Assembly (NCBI GenBank): GCA_964468205.1 | Contig: CAYXVG010000016.1 | Span: 56,085 to 120,084 of the forward strand | Origin: CAWELS01 sp964468205 | GTDB taxonomy: Bacteria; Acidobacteriota; Terriglobia; Bryobacterales; Bryobacteraceae | Direction: 5' to 3' | DNA: 64,000 nt | Shown: positions 1 through 9,035 of the stretch, one piece after another | Position numbering within the stretch: the first letter of the stretch is position 1 | Layout: each line of letters begins with the position of its first letter | Notes under the pieces: model-generated | Seen by the model: only the letters and a program-made list of their open reading frames with translations | Database searches by the model: none | Told to the model about the DNA's origin: nothing | Made by a program: the position numbers and the translations under genes

Positions 1-1249
1 TGTAATGCGCCTCGGCGGTCCGGGCACCGGAAGCGGCAACCTCCCGGAGAGCGTCAAACAGGGCCCGGTTGCACGTGGCTAGGTTCGTGAGGTTCGCCGG
101 CCAGTAGTTCATCTCTGTGTTGATATTCACCGTGTACTTGCTGTCCCACGGCGGCTCATTCGAGTCGTTCCACAAACCCTGTAGGTTGGCGGGTTGCCCG
201 CCCGGACGGCTGGAGGCGATCAGCAGGTAGCGGCCATATTGGAACAACAGCGCGACGAGACCGGGGTCGTCCTTCTCATGGAAGGCCGCAATTCGCTGGT
301 CCGTGGCCGCCGCGTGAGCGCCGGCCCTTCCAAGGTCCACGCTGACCCGGCGGAACAGCGACTGATGGTCCTGGATATGGGCTTGTTTGAGGCCTTCGTA
401 CGTTTTGTTCCGGGCCCCATCCAGCACCTCGTCATTGCGGGTCCGCGGGTTGGCGCTAACGGTCCGGAAATTGACGAAGTTCGTGGCTCCCGCGAGCAGC
501 AGCGTCGCCGCGGCGCCGGATTTCACGGTGATCCCCGTATCGGCCACCTCCGTGAAACCGTCGGTCGAGACGGCCAGCCGCGCCTCGTAGCGAATCGCCC
601 CGCCGGAGATTCCCCCCGAGAGCGCGAGTTCGCCGCCCCGTTTGTCCACCGTGTCGCCCTCGTGCGCCCCCCGCAGCGAGGCGCGGAAGTGGAGATTCTC
701 CGCGCTGGAGGCCGTCAGACGGACTACGAGGACCTGGTCGGGAAAGCTGGCGAACACCTCGCGCGTGTAGGTGACGCCCCCGGCTTCGAACCGCGTTGTC
801 GCGACTCCAGTGTCGAGATCCAAGCTACGCCGGTAGTCCGCAACCGCGGCCGCGTCCAACCCCGGATACTCGATGATGAGGTCGCCAAATGCCTGGTACG
901 CCTTCTGGCGCAGCGGCACGCTCATGAACTCCTTCATTGCGAGCGTCTCCGCCTCCGCCTGCTTCCCCTCGAACAGCAGCCGGCGTAGCTCCCGGAGGTG
1001 ACTGGCCGCGCCGGGGCGGACATACTCGTGCGGCTCCCCTGTCCAGACCGTGTCTTCATTGAATTGAATGCGCTCGCGCGCCGCGCCGCCGAACACCATC
1101 GCGCCGAGCCGCCCATTGCCCACCGGCAGCGCTTCGTTCCAATCCCCGGCCGGGGCGTCGTACCACAGCTCGAGCGACTCAGCCGCCCCAGCGCTCAGGC
1201 CGCTCGCAAGAACGAAAGCGATTGCCGCACGAATCCACATGCCGACCAT
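1..1249 (-). CDS. GH95 alpha-L-fucosidase, secreted (5' part; runs off the window)
   Basis: This frame is open from an ATG at 1249 to the window edge, so the gene is partial at its 3' end. About 416 residues are visible of a family that is usually 700-800 long. The N-terminus is a signal peptide (MWIRAAIAFVLASGLSAGA) if the second ATG at 1240 is used. The mature part opens with the family hallmark LWYDAPAGDWNEALPVGNG and keeps FNEDTVWTG. Near residues 373-382 it has NINTEMNYWP, which belongs to the asparagine-rich active-site region of GH95. GH95 enzymes release alpha-1,2-linked L-fucose (some release L-galactose) from glycans outside the cytoplasm. It is divergent from the small gene at 1457. 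Family assignment is confident; the exact linkage is unknown. Confidence 0.9.
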   Translation of the reverse strand, partial: MVGMWIRAAIAFVLASGLSAGAAESLELWYDAPAGDWNEALPVGNGRLGAMVFGGAARERIQFNEDTVWTGEPHEYVRPGAASHLRELRRLLFEGKQAEAETLAMKEFMSVPLRQKAYQAFGDLIIEYPGLDAAAVADYRRSLDLDTGVATTRFEAGGVTYTREVFASFPDQVLVVRLTASSAENLHFRASLRGAHEGDTVDKRGGELALSGGISGGAIRYEARLAVSTDGFTEVADTGITVKSGAAATLLLAGATNFVNFRTVSANPRTRNDEVLDGARNKTYEGLKQAHIQDHQSLFRRVSVDLGRAGAHAAATDQRIAAFHEKDDPGLVALLFQYGRYLLIASSRPGGQPANLQGLWNDSNEPPWDSKYTVNINTEMNYWPANLTNLATCNRALFDALREVAASGARTAEAHY

Positions 1250-1291
1250 GCTAATACGCCTCCCCCCACCACCGCTCCCCCCGGCGGCCTC

Positions 1292-1414
1292 ACGCTACTC
1301 CACATGCCGGCCACGCGAATCCCCTCCCGCCAGCACTCCCCCCCGGGCTTACGCTACTCCACATGCCGGCCACGCGAAACCGCCCCCTCCCGTCAGCACT
1401 CCCCCGGCGGGCTT
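1292..1414. repeat. Tandem repeat, two units of about 60 bp
   Basis: A 28-bp block starting ACGCTACTCCACATGCC is perfect at 1292-1319 and 1351-1378. Each copy is followed by a C-rich tail ending in GGGCTT. A third start, AGGCTACAAT, follows at 1415. Unit lengths are 59 and 64 bp. The array fills the space between the divergent GH95 gene and the small gene at 1457. The final junction supplies TACAAT, a possible -10 element for the plus strand. Confidence 0.75.
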
Positions 1415-1456
1415 AGGCTACAATGAAGAGAATCTTTCACTTGGAGAAATCAGACG

Positions 1457-1588
1457 TTGGCTGAAGAGAAAACCTATCAAGCGGAATACGTGGGCAGCGG
1501 CACCTTCATCATCAGCAAGCCCAAACGTAAGAAAAACAAGCGGCGGCAGCAGAAGCTGAAAAGCCCAAAGACCGGAATGCGCAAGTAG
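1457..1588 (+). CDS. Small basic protein, 43 aa, unknown function
   Basis: A TTG start at 1457 is preceded by GGAG with a 9-10 base gap, which is better than any ATG nearby; the ATG at 1422 hits a stop after 13 codons. The product starts MAEEKTYQAEYVGSGTF and becomes very basic, with KPKRKKNKRRQQKLK in the middle and KSPKTGMRK at the end. It has no membrane segment and no cysteine. The charge suggests RNA or ribosome binding, but that is inference. The next gene starts 22 bp downstream on the same strand. Moderate confidence, because the gene is short and uses TTG. Confidence 0.5.
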   Translation: MAEEKTYQAEYVGSGTFIISKPKRKKNKRRQQKLKSPKTGMRK

Positions 1589-1610
1589 CCCGTCCCACAA
1601 CCGCCTCCCG

Positions 1611-2912
1611 ATGCGAATCACGGAACTCCGGCTCCACCCGATCGCGGTGGCAGACCCTCCGTTGCGCAGCTCCTACGGCCGTCATGCACCCTATGCCCTG
1701 CGCACGATTGTCGAGATCCAGACGGACGACGGACTGACCGGAATCTCGGAAACCTACGGCGGCGACGGCCCGCTGGCGGCGTTCGAGGAAGCCCGCCCGC
1801 TCGTCGAAGGCCGCGATCCATTTGAGCTCACCGGCCTCTGGCAGCAGCTCTCCGGGCAATCCAGCGCCGGCGACCGTTCGCAGACCTTCCTGGTCCCCGG
1901 CGAAAATCCGCTCGATAAGCACACCCGAACCTTCGCCGCCATCGAGGTAGCCTGCCTCGACCTGATCGGCAAAGCCGTCGGGAAACCCCTCTGCGACGTA
2001 GTGGGCGGGCGGGCCCGCGACAAAGCCCCCTTCTCCGCCTATTTGTTCTATAAGCACGACGGGGGCGGCGGCCTCGGCGATGACACCCGGGAGGACGAAT
2101 ACGGCGAATGCCTCGACCCGGATTCCATGGTCCGGCAGTGCCGCTACATGGTCGAGCGCTACGGCTTTCGCGAGATCAAGCTGAAGGGCGGCGTGCTCGA
2201 GCCGGATCTCGAAATCGAAACCATTCGGCAGTTGCGGCGGGAGTTCGGCCCGGACTACCCCCTGCGCATCGATCCCAACTGCGCCTGGTCCGTCGAAACC
2301 TCGGTCCAGGTCGGCGAGGCGCTCAAGGATGAACTCGCCGCTGGCGGTTACCTGGAGGACCCGACCGCGACGCTCGAAGGCATGGCGGAAGTCCGCCGGC
2401 GGCTCCTCGCAAAGGGCATCGAAACCCCGCAGGCCTCGAATGTGGCCACCACCTGCTTCGCCCACGTTCCCGAGGCGAAGCGCCTCGACGCTGTGCAGAT
2501 AATCCTCTCCGACCCCCACTACTGGGGCGGCATCCGGTACCAGAAGAACCTCTCATTCCTCTGCGAAGTGCTCGGCATGGGACTCTCCATGCACTCGAAC
2601 AACCACCTCGGCGTAAGCATGATGATCATGGCCCACGCCGCGCTCGCCTCTCCCCATCTCACCCACGCCTGCGACACCCACTACCCCTGGCAAACGGAAC
2701 GTGACGAAGTGGTCGCCGGCGGCCGCATACGGTTTCAAGATGGCTGCATCCCCGTCCCGGACAAACCTGGGCTGGGCGTTGAGCTCGACTACGATCAGCT
2801 CGAACGCCTGGAGGAACGCTACCGCAAACTCCCCTACCGTAAACGCGACGACGAAGCCGAGATGCGCAAGCACGTCGATCCCAACTGGAAGCGCGTCCTC
2901 CCCCGCTGGTAG
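1611..2912 (+). CDS. Glucarate dehydratase-like enolase superfamily protein
   Basis: The 433-residue product has the capping domain at about 1-130 followed by the modified TIM barrel. Catalytic groups match the glucarate dehydratase branch: a KxK pair at K190/K192, metal ligands at D221 (DPN), E249 (YLED) and N277 (ASN), and a His-Asp dyad at H328 (SMHSN) and D301. These proteins take a proton next to a carboxylate and eliminate water, turning sugar acids such as D-glucarate into keto-deoxy acids. The length is close to GudD (about 446). The true substrate could be another hexarate. It stands alone on the plus strand, convergent with rdgB. The cytoplasmic enzyme would feed sugar acids from polysaccharides into central metabolism. 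Confidence 0.8.
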   Translation: MRITELRLHPIAVADPPLRSSYGRHAPYALRTIVEIQTDDGLTGISETYGGDGPLAAFEEARPLVEGRDPFELTGLWQQLSGQSSAGDRSQTFLVPGENPLDKHTRTFAAIEVACLDLIGKAVGKPLCDVVGGRARDKAPFSAYLFYKHDGGGGLGDDTREDEYGECLDPDSMVRQCRYMVERYGFREIKLKGGVLEPDLEIETIRQLRREFGPDYPLRIDPNCAWSVETSVQVGEALKDELAAGGYLEDPTATLEGMAEVRRRLLAKGIETPQASNVATTCFAHVPEAKRLDAVQIILSDPHYWGGIRYQKNLSFLCEVLGMGLSMHSNNHLGVSMMIMAHAALASPHLTHACDTHYPWQTERDEVVAGGRIRFQDGCIPVPDKPGLGVELDYDQLERLEERYRKLPYRKRDDEAEMRKHVDPNWKRVLPRW

Positions 2913-2960
2913 CGCAGTCTCCTCCTCCGCCTTCATCCGGCCGCGGCCGGCCGGTCCGTG

Positions 2961-3551
2961 CTACTTCGCCAGGTGGCGGAGCATCGCCTCCATCGCCTTC
3001 CCGCGATGGCTCACCGTCAGCTTCTTCTCGCCGCTCACCTCCGCGAGCGTGCAGCCGAACGGAGGGTAGAAGAAAAGCGGGTCGTAGCCGAAACCGTTCT
3101 CCCCGCGCGGCGCGTCGAGGATCTCGCCTTCCACCGTGCCATGGTAGGTCCCTAGCAGCTTTCCCGCTTCGGCCAGCGCCACCACGCACACAAACCGCGC
3201 TTTCCGTTCGAGCCGTCCCTCCAGGCGCTCCAGCAGCAGCCGGTTGTTTTCTTCGTCCGTGGCCCCCGCCCCTGCGTAGCGCGCCGAATAGACGCCTGGG
3301 TCGCCGTTCAGCGTGTCTACCGCCAGCCCGGAGTCGTCGCAGAATACCGGCCCCGGAGCGTGCTTGCTGTAGTAAACGGCCTTCAGAACCGCGTTCTCCT
3401 CGAACGTAGCGCCGTCTTCTTCCGGAGCGGGGATCTGCGCCATGCCCGGGATAGTTCGCACTTCCAGCTCGTCTTCGCCGGAGCCCTCCACGGCCAGCCG
3501 GAACTCGCGCAACTTCCCCGGGTTCGTTGTGGCGCAATAGAGCGTCCTCAT
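2961..3551 (-). CDS. rdgB: XTP/dITP diphosphatase (Ham1/RdgB)
   Basis: The 196-residue protein starts MRTLYCATTNPGKLREF, the nucleotide-binding signature of the Ham1 family. It continues with DDSGLAVDTLNGDPGVYSAR, which includes the acidic metal site, and near the C-terminus has the FGYDPLFF segment. The enzyme hydrolyses non-canonical purine triphosphates (ITP, XTP, dITP) to monophosphates, cleaning the nucleotide pool. Its ATG overlaps the end of rph by four bases, so the two are translationally coupled. An rph-rdgB pair is common in bacteria. Confidence 0.95.
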   Translation of the reverse strand: MRTLYCATTNPGKLREFRLAVEGSGEDELEVRTIPGMAQIPAPEEDGATFEENAVLKAVYYSKHAPGPVFCDDSGLAVDTLNGDPGVYSARYAGAGATDEENNRLLLERLEGRLERKARFVCVVALAEAGKLLGTYHGTVEGEILDAPRGENGFGYDPLFFYPPFGCTLAEVSGEKKLTVSHRGKAMEAMLRHLAK

Positions 3552-4264
3552 CTCTCCAGCGCCTGCTTCTGGGCCTCGAGAAGCTCATTGATACCCGACC
3601 GCGCGAGCGCTACCAGCCCGACGAGCTGCTCGTCGCTGAAGGGCTGCTTCTCGGCGGTCGCTTGCAGCTCCACGAACTCGCCGGCCGCGGTCATCACGAC
3701 GTTCATATCCACGGCGGCTTTGGCATCCTCTTCGTAGCAGAGGTCAAGCATCGGCTCGCCGTCCACGATGCCCACGCTGGTCGCGGCGACGGCCCCGCGC
3801 AGAGGATTCGATGAAATAGCCTGGAATTCGACAAGCTGTCTTACCGCCTGGGCCAGCGCGATGTAGGCTCCTGTGATCGACGCGGTACGCGTCCCGCCGT
3901 CAGCCTGAATGACGTCGCAATCGACCACCACGGTCCGCTCCCCGAGCGCCTCCATATCCACCACCGTCCGCAGCGAGCGGCCGATAAGGCGCTGGATCTC
4001 CAAGGTGCGGCCCGACTGGCGGCCGCGGACTACCTCGCGTGGTGTCCGGGTCGCGGTGGAGCGCGGCAGCATCGCGTACTCCGCCGTCACCCAACCCCGC
4101 CCGCTGCCGCGCAGCCAGTGCGGCACCGTGTCCTCCAGCGTCGCCGCGCAGAGAACCCGCGTATTGCCGAGTTCGATGTACGCGGACCCTTCCGCCGTAG
4201 CCAGATACGAAGTCTGTACCTTAACCGGCCGGAGCTGGTCCAGCCGCCGGTTGTCAATTCTCAT
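3548..4264 (-). CDS. rph: Ribonuclease PH
   Basis: At 238 residues it has the normal length of RNase PH. It starts MRIDNRRLDQLRPV and carries RGSGRGWVTAEYAMLPRST, the RQSGRTLEIQRLIGRSLR phosphate and subunit-contact region, and VDCDVIQADGGTRTASITG, the catalytic core. The enzyme trims tRNA 3' ends by phosphorolysis as a hexameric ring. Its start codon shares ATGA with the stop of a 47-residue membrane peptide gene upstream, and its end overlaps rdgB, making a three-gene coupled unit. Confidence 0.97.
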   Translation of the reverse strand: MRIDNRRLDQLRPVKVQTSYLATAEGSAYIELGNTRVLCAATLEDTVPHWLRGSGRGWVTAEYAMLPRSTATRTPREVVRGRQSGRTLEIQRLIGRSLRTVVDMEALGERTVVVDCDVIQADGGTRTASITGAYIALAQAVRQLVEFQAISSNPLRGAVAATSVGIVDGEPMLDLCYEEDAKAAVDMNVVMTAAGEFVELQATAEKQPFSDEQLVGLVALARSGINELLEAQKQALER

Positions 4265-4404
4265 GATCCCGCCGATCTGGCGACGGCATAGAACAACAGC
4301 GAGAGGAGCACGATCCCCAACACCACCAGAAGGAGACAGGGCAGCGCGTCAAGCGCCGACTTCTTTTTCTTCTTGGCCCCGCGAGCCGCTTTGATCTTCG
4401 CCAT
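4261..4404 (-). CDS. Small membrane peptide, 47 aa, coupled to rph
   Basis: An ATG at 4404 opens a 47-codon frame whose TGA (4263-4261) overlaps the rph ATG as ATGA. The product starts MAKIKAARGAKKKKKSALDA. It then has one hydrophobic helix at about residues 20-42 (rich in Leu, Val and Ile) and a short polar tail, so it should sit in the membrane with its lysine-rich end in the cytoplasm. I do not recognise the family. The start is about 17 bp downstream of the Pgi-like gene. The exact overlap with rph supports real translation; the role is unknown. Confidence 0.55.
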   Translation of the reverse strand: MAKIKAARGAKKKKKSALDALPCLLLVVLGIVLLSLLFYAVARSAGS

Positions 4405-4421
4405 CGCGATTCTCTATCTTG

Positions 4422-6308
4422 TCAGATCTTCACCGATCTTAGTGAAGCTCCGGCCTGGCGGAAGAAATCCTCGAGGGCGCCAAGGCTCGCCTCCTCCATG
4501 TCCTTCATCGTAATGGAGACCACCGGCCGGCTTTTCTGCTCGAGCGCCACCTGGGCGGCGAGGAACTGAGCGGTGTGATACTGCGCATCGTAGCCGGCCG
4601 CCTTCAGCCTCTCTGGCTTCTCGGAGAAAATCAGCGTCGAAAGACAGCGGCCGTGCCCAACAATCATCTCGTGGTAGGAGTGAATCATCGCCGGCCCCTC
4701 GTACACGTCCACCGGCAGCTTCAGCCGCGAGCGGAAGAACCGTTCGGCCGAACGATTGAGAACCTTTAGCATATCCCGGCCGGCCGGCGAGTATCGCGTG
4801 TCGCCGAAAAACGTCAGGTCCGCGTACTCGATATCGTGTCTCGCCAGCAGCCTCTTCACGATCGCCGCGTAGACGCTTGGGGCGTCCTGGCACTCCGCCG
4901 GAATGTCCAGCCTCAGCCGGTCGTAGCGGAGGGTGATCGCGCTCCGGTGCCGAATGCACCGGTCCGAGCCGGCTGTCTTCTGCCACTCCCTGCAGTTCTC
5001 CACGCCCCCTTTTCGAAGTGACTCCCGGTAGAGCTTTTGAGCCAGAGAATTGTACAATTCCACGCCGGGCTGCGTCACGAAGTTCATCTCCCGTAGATAT
5101 GCCAACCCAAAAACCGTGTAGTGAATGAACTGCATATAGCTCGAAAGCGGCGAGCCCTTGGGTAGAGTGAGTGAAGCGAGCGGATAGCCAGACCGCCGAA
5201 GCATGCTCTCCTTGGCCGGCGGCTCCTTTGGGAAACCGCGCACCTTGACCGCCAGAAAACAGCGGTCCTGTCCGGCCTCTTTGGGAGACCGGTAGTTGGC
5301 GAGCTTCAATCTATTCTCGAGAATGATCTTCAGTCCCAACTCCTCGCTCTTGCCCAGACTTTCCTCGAAGTTCTGCTTGGTCCAGACGCCGGCGCCGGCC
5401 CAGGGCTTCGGCAGGGCAATGGTTACTTTGTCGCGCCCGGCAACCGCTTGGGTGTGCAGAAAAGCAGCCAGACGCCAGGCCGTCTCGATGTGAGCCCTCA
5501 CCAGCGCGGCCCCATTCAGCCAGGCCCCGAGATTGACTTTGGACAATCCCAGCGGATACAGGCTCCCGCGCGTCAGCGGTCCGCTATGGCGGCCGGCAAT
5601 CGTGTTCTCGTTGTCGGGCTGCAACTCCACCCGCCGGTATCCGCGCTGCGATGCGAACTCGTCCAGCTCGGAGCCGGGCGGCGTCATGTATAAGAAATTC
5701 GGGCGGCTATCGACCTTGTTCTTCTCAAAGAGGGCAGCGAGCTTTTCGAGGTTGACTACCGCCTCGTAAGACGTCATCCCCGTGGCCATGCCCACCACCA
5801 GCGTGCTCTTCAGGGCCTCCGGCAGGCGCAGTCCGGAGCGGTGTTGGATATCGTTCAGGATGTACTTGAGCTTTGCTGGGTCCGCCGAGTCCAGTACATA
5901 GCAGCGCGGGCTCTTGTTCAGCAGGCCTGCCGCACTGTACATCGACTTGTCCTCGGCCGCGCCTCCCACCCCGGCCCAGATTAGGAATCGGAGCGGCGCG
6001 CCGTGTTCTTCCCGAATCTCCTGCCGGATCGCGCTTACCTCACCGCTAATCTGCTCACCCCACTCCGGATGCTCCTCCGCCCGCCAGGCGAGATTCAATA
6101 CGCCGTAGCCGTTGCGGCGTACGGCGCCTTCACTGTCCACTTCCATCCCGATGCGCACAAGCGGCTCCGCGGCCGGATCCAGAGCCGCCAGTCCTTTTGC
6201 CCGTACCAACTTGTCGATCGCCCGCAACCGAACCAGCACGTGTTCCTTTTCGAAACGGGAATAATAGGAGTCAGAGGCCGGATTATCGTGGAACAGCGAA
6301 AGGATCAC
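4422..6308 (-). CDS. Phosphoglucose isomerase/SIS-family protein
   Basis: The product is 628 residues, longer than ordinary Pgi (about 450-550). A Rossmann-like SIS segment starts near residue 107 with FLIWAGVGGAAEDKSMY. It is followed by a second sugar-binding stretch with VVGMATGMTSYEAV and then GRHSGPLTRGSLYPL, which resembles the GGRFS signature of glucose-6-phosphate isomerase. A C-terminal region with LTFFGDTRYSP and EGPAMIHSYHEM resembles the second SIS half. The likely reaction is aldose/ketose phosphate isomerisation, but catalytic residues cannot be fixed by eye. The only usable start is GTG at 6308, with a GAGG placed unusually close. It is divergent from the lipoprotein at 6339 and lies upstream of the rph unit. 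Confidence 0.65.
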   Translation of the reverse strand: MILSLFHDNPASDSYYSRFEKEHVLVRLRAIDKLVRAKGLAALDPAAEPLVRIGMEVDSEGAVRRNGYGVLNLAWRAEEHPEWGEQISGEVSAIRQEIREEHGAPLRFLIWAGVGGAAEDKSMYSAAGLLNKSPRCYVLDSADPAKLKYILNDIQHRSGLRLPEALKSTLVVGMATGMTSYEAVVNLEKLAALFEKNKVDSRPNFLYMTPPGSELDEFASQRGYRRVELQPDNENTIAGRHSGPLTRGSLYPLGLSKVNLGAWLNGAALVRAHIETAWRLAAFLHTQAVAGRDKVTIALPKPWAGAGVWTKQNFEESLGKSEELGLKIILENRLKLANYRSPKEAGQDRCFLAVKVRGFPKEPPAKESMLRRSGYPLASLTLPKGSPLSSYMQFIHYTVFGLAYLREMNFVTQPGVELYNSLAQKLYRESLRKGGVENCREWQKTAGSDRCIRHRSAITLRYDRLRLDIPAECQDAPSVYAAIVKRLLARHDIEYADLTFFGDTRYSPAGRDMLKVLNRSAERFFRSRLKLPVDVYEGPAMIHSYHEMIVGHGRCLSTLIFSEKPERLKAAGYDAQYHTAQFLAAQVALEQKSRPVVSITMKDMEEASLGALEDFFRQAGASLRSVKI

Positions 6309-6338
6309 TTCCTCGTTTTAACATAGGAGAGCTGGATT

Positions 6339-6740
6339 ATGACTCGCAGACTTGTCTTTTTTATCGTGGTGTTCTCTCTCGCCTGCGGCCCTTCCGGAAC
6401 CGAAGAGCCTTTTTCGCCGCCGTCCAGCCTGCCCGGCGCCGGCGCCCTCGTCGAAGGCAACCCTGTGCCTGCCGCGGAGGTCCCGGCGGACATTGCCGGA
6501 AGAGGATTGCAGCACGCCACGCGCGCCCGCTACTCCGGCGACGCGGAGGTAACCGTCACCTTTTACCGGATGAGCGATGGCAGTACTGCGTTTGAGCTGA
6601 TGCAGACCTGGCGGCCGGCGGAGGGTAGGCTGGCGGTCTATACCGGCCCCTGGTTCGCTGTGATCGAATCAGAAGGCCTGGACACCGCCGCCCTTTCGGA
6701 AATCGCCGCCGCGGTTGAGACCGCCCTGGCTGACCGCTAA
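6339..6740 (+). CDS. Predicted lipoprotein, possibly DUF6599-like
   Basis: The 133-residue product starts MTRRLVFFIVVFSLACGPSG. It has a lipoprotein signal peptide with a lipobox ending at Cys16, so it should be lipid-anchored. The mature part has a proline-rich linker and then a region with HATRARYSGDAEVTVTFYRM and FELMQTWRP. This recalls small exported acidobacterial proteins of the DUF6599 type; that assignment is from memory. AGGAG lies nine bases before the ATG. It is divergent from the Pgi-like gene and about 105 bp upstream of the transglutaminase gene. Confidence 0.6.
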   Translation: MTRRLVFFIVVFSLACGPSGTEEPFSPPSSLPGAGALVEGNPVPAAEVPADIAGRGLQHATRARYSGDAEVTVTFYRMSDGSTAFELMQTWRPAEGRLAVYTGPWFAVIESEGLDTAALSEIAAAVETALADR

Positions 6741-6845
6741 CGCCGGGCGCCCGGCGCGGACGGTTGCGCCCGCCCAGATCTGGCCACATGTCACTCCGCT
6801 GCCGTTGATGCACTAGGCTTCCCCTTAGAATAGAAAGAAGAGCGC

Positions 6846-9011
6846 ATGGCGAGTGATTCAACGGCAGTCAGAAAAAACGGCCACGATGCCGCCGGGCAGT
6901 TCTTCGAGTTCTCTCTGCTCGGCTTGCTGACCAGCGGATACCTCGCCCTGGCCGGCTCCGGCTATCTCGATCTCGTAACGAACCTCGCCACCGGCCTCGC
7001 GATCCTGACGCGCGCCGTTCTGGTGGCAAGCGGCCGGCGTTTTCCGCTGGATGGCACTTGGATCACGGTCCTCACCATCGCCTACATGGCGTTCTATCCG
7101 CTCGACATCTTCTTCATTTCCTCGGAGTTCCTCTCCGCCACCGTGCATCTCGTGCTGTTTCTGGCGGTGGTGAAGATACTCACCGCCCGTAGCGGCCGGG
7201 ATCACCTTTTCGTCTGCGTAATCGCCTTTCTCGAAATTCTCGCCGCCTCGATCCTGTCCGCAAGCTCCAACTACTTTCTCTTTCTCGCCCTATTCCTGCT
7301 ATTCGCCGTTTCTACGCTCGCGAGTTGGGAGATTCGCAGATCCGCCGGCGGCGGCCGCGCCGTCATCGCCAGGAACGCCCGACTGCCCTGGCGCCTCTCG
7401 TTCCTCGCGACGGCGACCACCGTTGGAGTGCTCCTCATAACCGTCGGGCTGTTCTTCATCCTGCCGCGCACGGCTCGCGCCGCTTTCGCCCGATTCGCGC
7501 CGGAACGGTTCCATATTACGGCCTTCTCGGATGAAGTGACTCTCGGCGAGATCGGCGAGGTCAAGCAGCAGGCGACCGTATTGATGCATGTCCGCATCCC
7601 CAGCGCCAACGGACTCGTGCATCTCAAGTGGCGCGGCAACGCTCTGGAATCCTTCGACGGCAAACGCTGGTTCAGCCCCCCGGGCGGTGAAGAGCCGCTG
7701 CGCGTGCAGCAAGATCTTCTTCGAATTGCCGGCGACGAACAGCGCCGGCGCAGCGGGCGGCGGCTCAACTACGAGGTCCAGCTCAAATCCTTCGCCTCCG
7801 ATGTGATCTTCATCGCCGGACGGCCGGAGTTTATTCGCATCGAGGAGCCGTTTCTCATTCGTACCCCAGCCGACAGCTACCGCGTTAGCTACCGCAAGTC
7901 CGGAGTGCTGCGGTACGGCGTCTATAGCTTGCTCGACGATCCCGTCCAGACGGAGCCTTCACTGGTGGACGAGCTGCCGGCGGACGTTAGACGGCGCAAC
8001 CTTGAATTGCCCATCATTGATCCGCGCATCAATGGCTTCACACGAGGCATCACGGCTGGAGCAACCGGAGCGGAGGGACGCGCCCGGGCCATCGAACGGT
8101 ATCTCAGAACCGCCTACCGCTATTCGCTGCGGCTGCCAGAAAAGGAGCAGGACGAGCCAATCGCACACTTCCTGTTCGATCGCCGGGAAGGGCACTGCGA
8201 ATACTTCGCCTCGGCCATGGCCGTGATGTTGAGGACGATTGGAATTCCGGCCCGCGTCGCCACCGGCTTCCAAAGCGGCATCTACAATCCCCTCAGCGGC
8301 TGGCACGTCATCCGGGCCTCCGACGCTCATAGCTGGGTGGAAGCCTACCTGCCCGGCCGTGGCTGGGTCACCTTCGATCCCACCCCGCCGGACCCCTCGG
8401 CGGGCCAGCCCGGCCTCTTCACCCGCCTCACGCTTCTGCTCGATGCCGCCGACACTTTCTGGCAGGAATGGGTGCTCGACTACGACCTCAACCGCCAGCT
8501 CGTCCTCGCCTCCCGGATGGAGCGTTCGAGCCGCCGTTTCTCCCTCGACTCGCTGCGTAGCCTTCCCGAAAGATGGCAAGACCTCACAGCCTCTGTCTCG
8601 AAAGGCGCGCGCGAGAACGGGCCCGCCGTCGGGATCTCGCTTCTAGCCCTCGCCGCCTTCGCCATCGCGGCCCTGCCGTTGCGGCGTTGGTGGGCCGGGC
8701 GCGAGCGGGTGATCCGCGCGGAACGGGGGGACGCCCGGGCCGATGATGCGACGCTACTCTACCTCAGAGCGTTAGCCATGCTCGAGCGGTCCGGGATATC
8801 CAAGCCGCCTTGGGTTACGCCCGGCGAGTTCGCCAATCAGATTCCGGCTCCCGCCACGGCCGCCCTCGTTGCTGACCTCACCACTGCCTACAACGAACTG
8901 CGGTTCGGCGACCGCGCGGCCGCCGCCGGCCGGATACTCGAACTGCTGGGCGAATTGGAAACTCGTTTAAAAGCTCACCCTCGAATGGGCACGATTCATA
9001 TCGCTTCGTAA
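6846..9011 (+). CDS. TgpA-like transmembrane transglutaminase
   Basis: The 721-residue protein has several membrane helices in the first 210 residues (DUF3488-like). It then has a periplasmic transglutaminase-like core with Cys451 in GHCEYFASAMAVMLRTIGIPA, His495 in SDAHSWVEAYL and Asp near 510 in WVTFDPTPP, which form the expected triad. Another helix lies near 600, followed by a cytoplasmic C-terminal region with a DUF4129-like end. This is the TgpA domain order. Related proteins act on peptides or cell-envelope proteins; the natural substrate is unknown. A short gene of unknown function follows 24 bp downstream. Confidence 0.88.
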   Translation: MASDSTAVRKNGHDAAGQFFEFSLLGLLTSGYLALAGSGYLDLVTNLATGLAILTRAVLVASGRRFPLDGTWITVLTIAYMAFYPLDIFFISSEFLSATVHLVLFLAVVKILTARSGRDHLFVCVIAFLEILAASILSASSNYFLFLALFLLFAVSTLASWEIRRSAGGGRAVIARNARLPWRLSFLATATTVGVLLITVGLFFILPRTARAAFARFAPERFHITAFSDEVTLGEIGEVKQQATVLMHVRIPSANGLVHLKWRGNALESFDGKRWFSPPGGEEPLRVQQDLLRIAGDEQRRRSGRRLNYEVQLKSFASDVIFIAGRPEFIRIEEPFLIRTPADSYRVSYRKSGVLRYGVYSLLDDPVQTEPSLVDELPADVRRRNLELPIIDPRINGFTRGITAGATGAEGRARAIERYLRTAYRYSLRLPEKEQDEPIAHFLFDRREGHCEYFASAMAVMLRTIGIPARVATGFQSGIYNPLSGWHVIRASDAHSWVEAYLPGRGWVTFDPTPPDPSAGQPGLFTRLTLLLDAADTFWQEWVLDYDLNRQLVLASRMERSSRRFSLDSLRSLPERWQDLTASVSKGARENGPAVGISLLALAAFAIAALPLRRWWAGRERVIRAERGDARADDATLLYLRALAMLERSGISKPPWVTPGEFANQIPAPATAALVADLTTAYNELRFGDRAAAAGRILELLGELETRLKAHPRMGTIHIAS

Positions 9012-9035
9012 TATAATCGGGTTGCGGAGCGATTA

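Noticed and set aside
194..988. 264-codon plus-strand frame
   Set aside because: It runs antisense to the GH95 gene, whose protein features are unmistakable; the plus frame is a GC-bias shadow.
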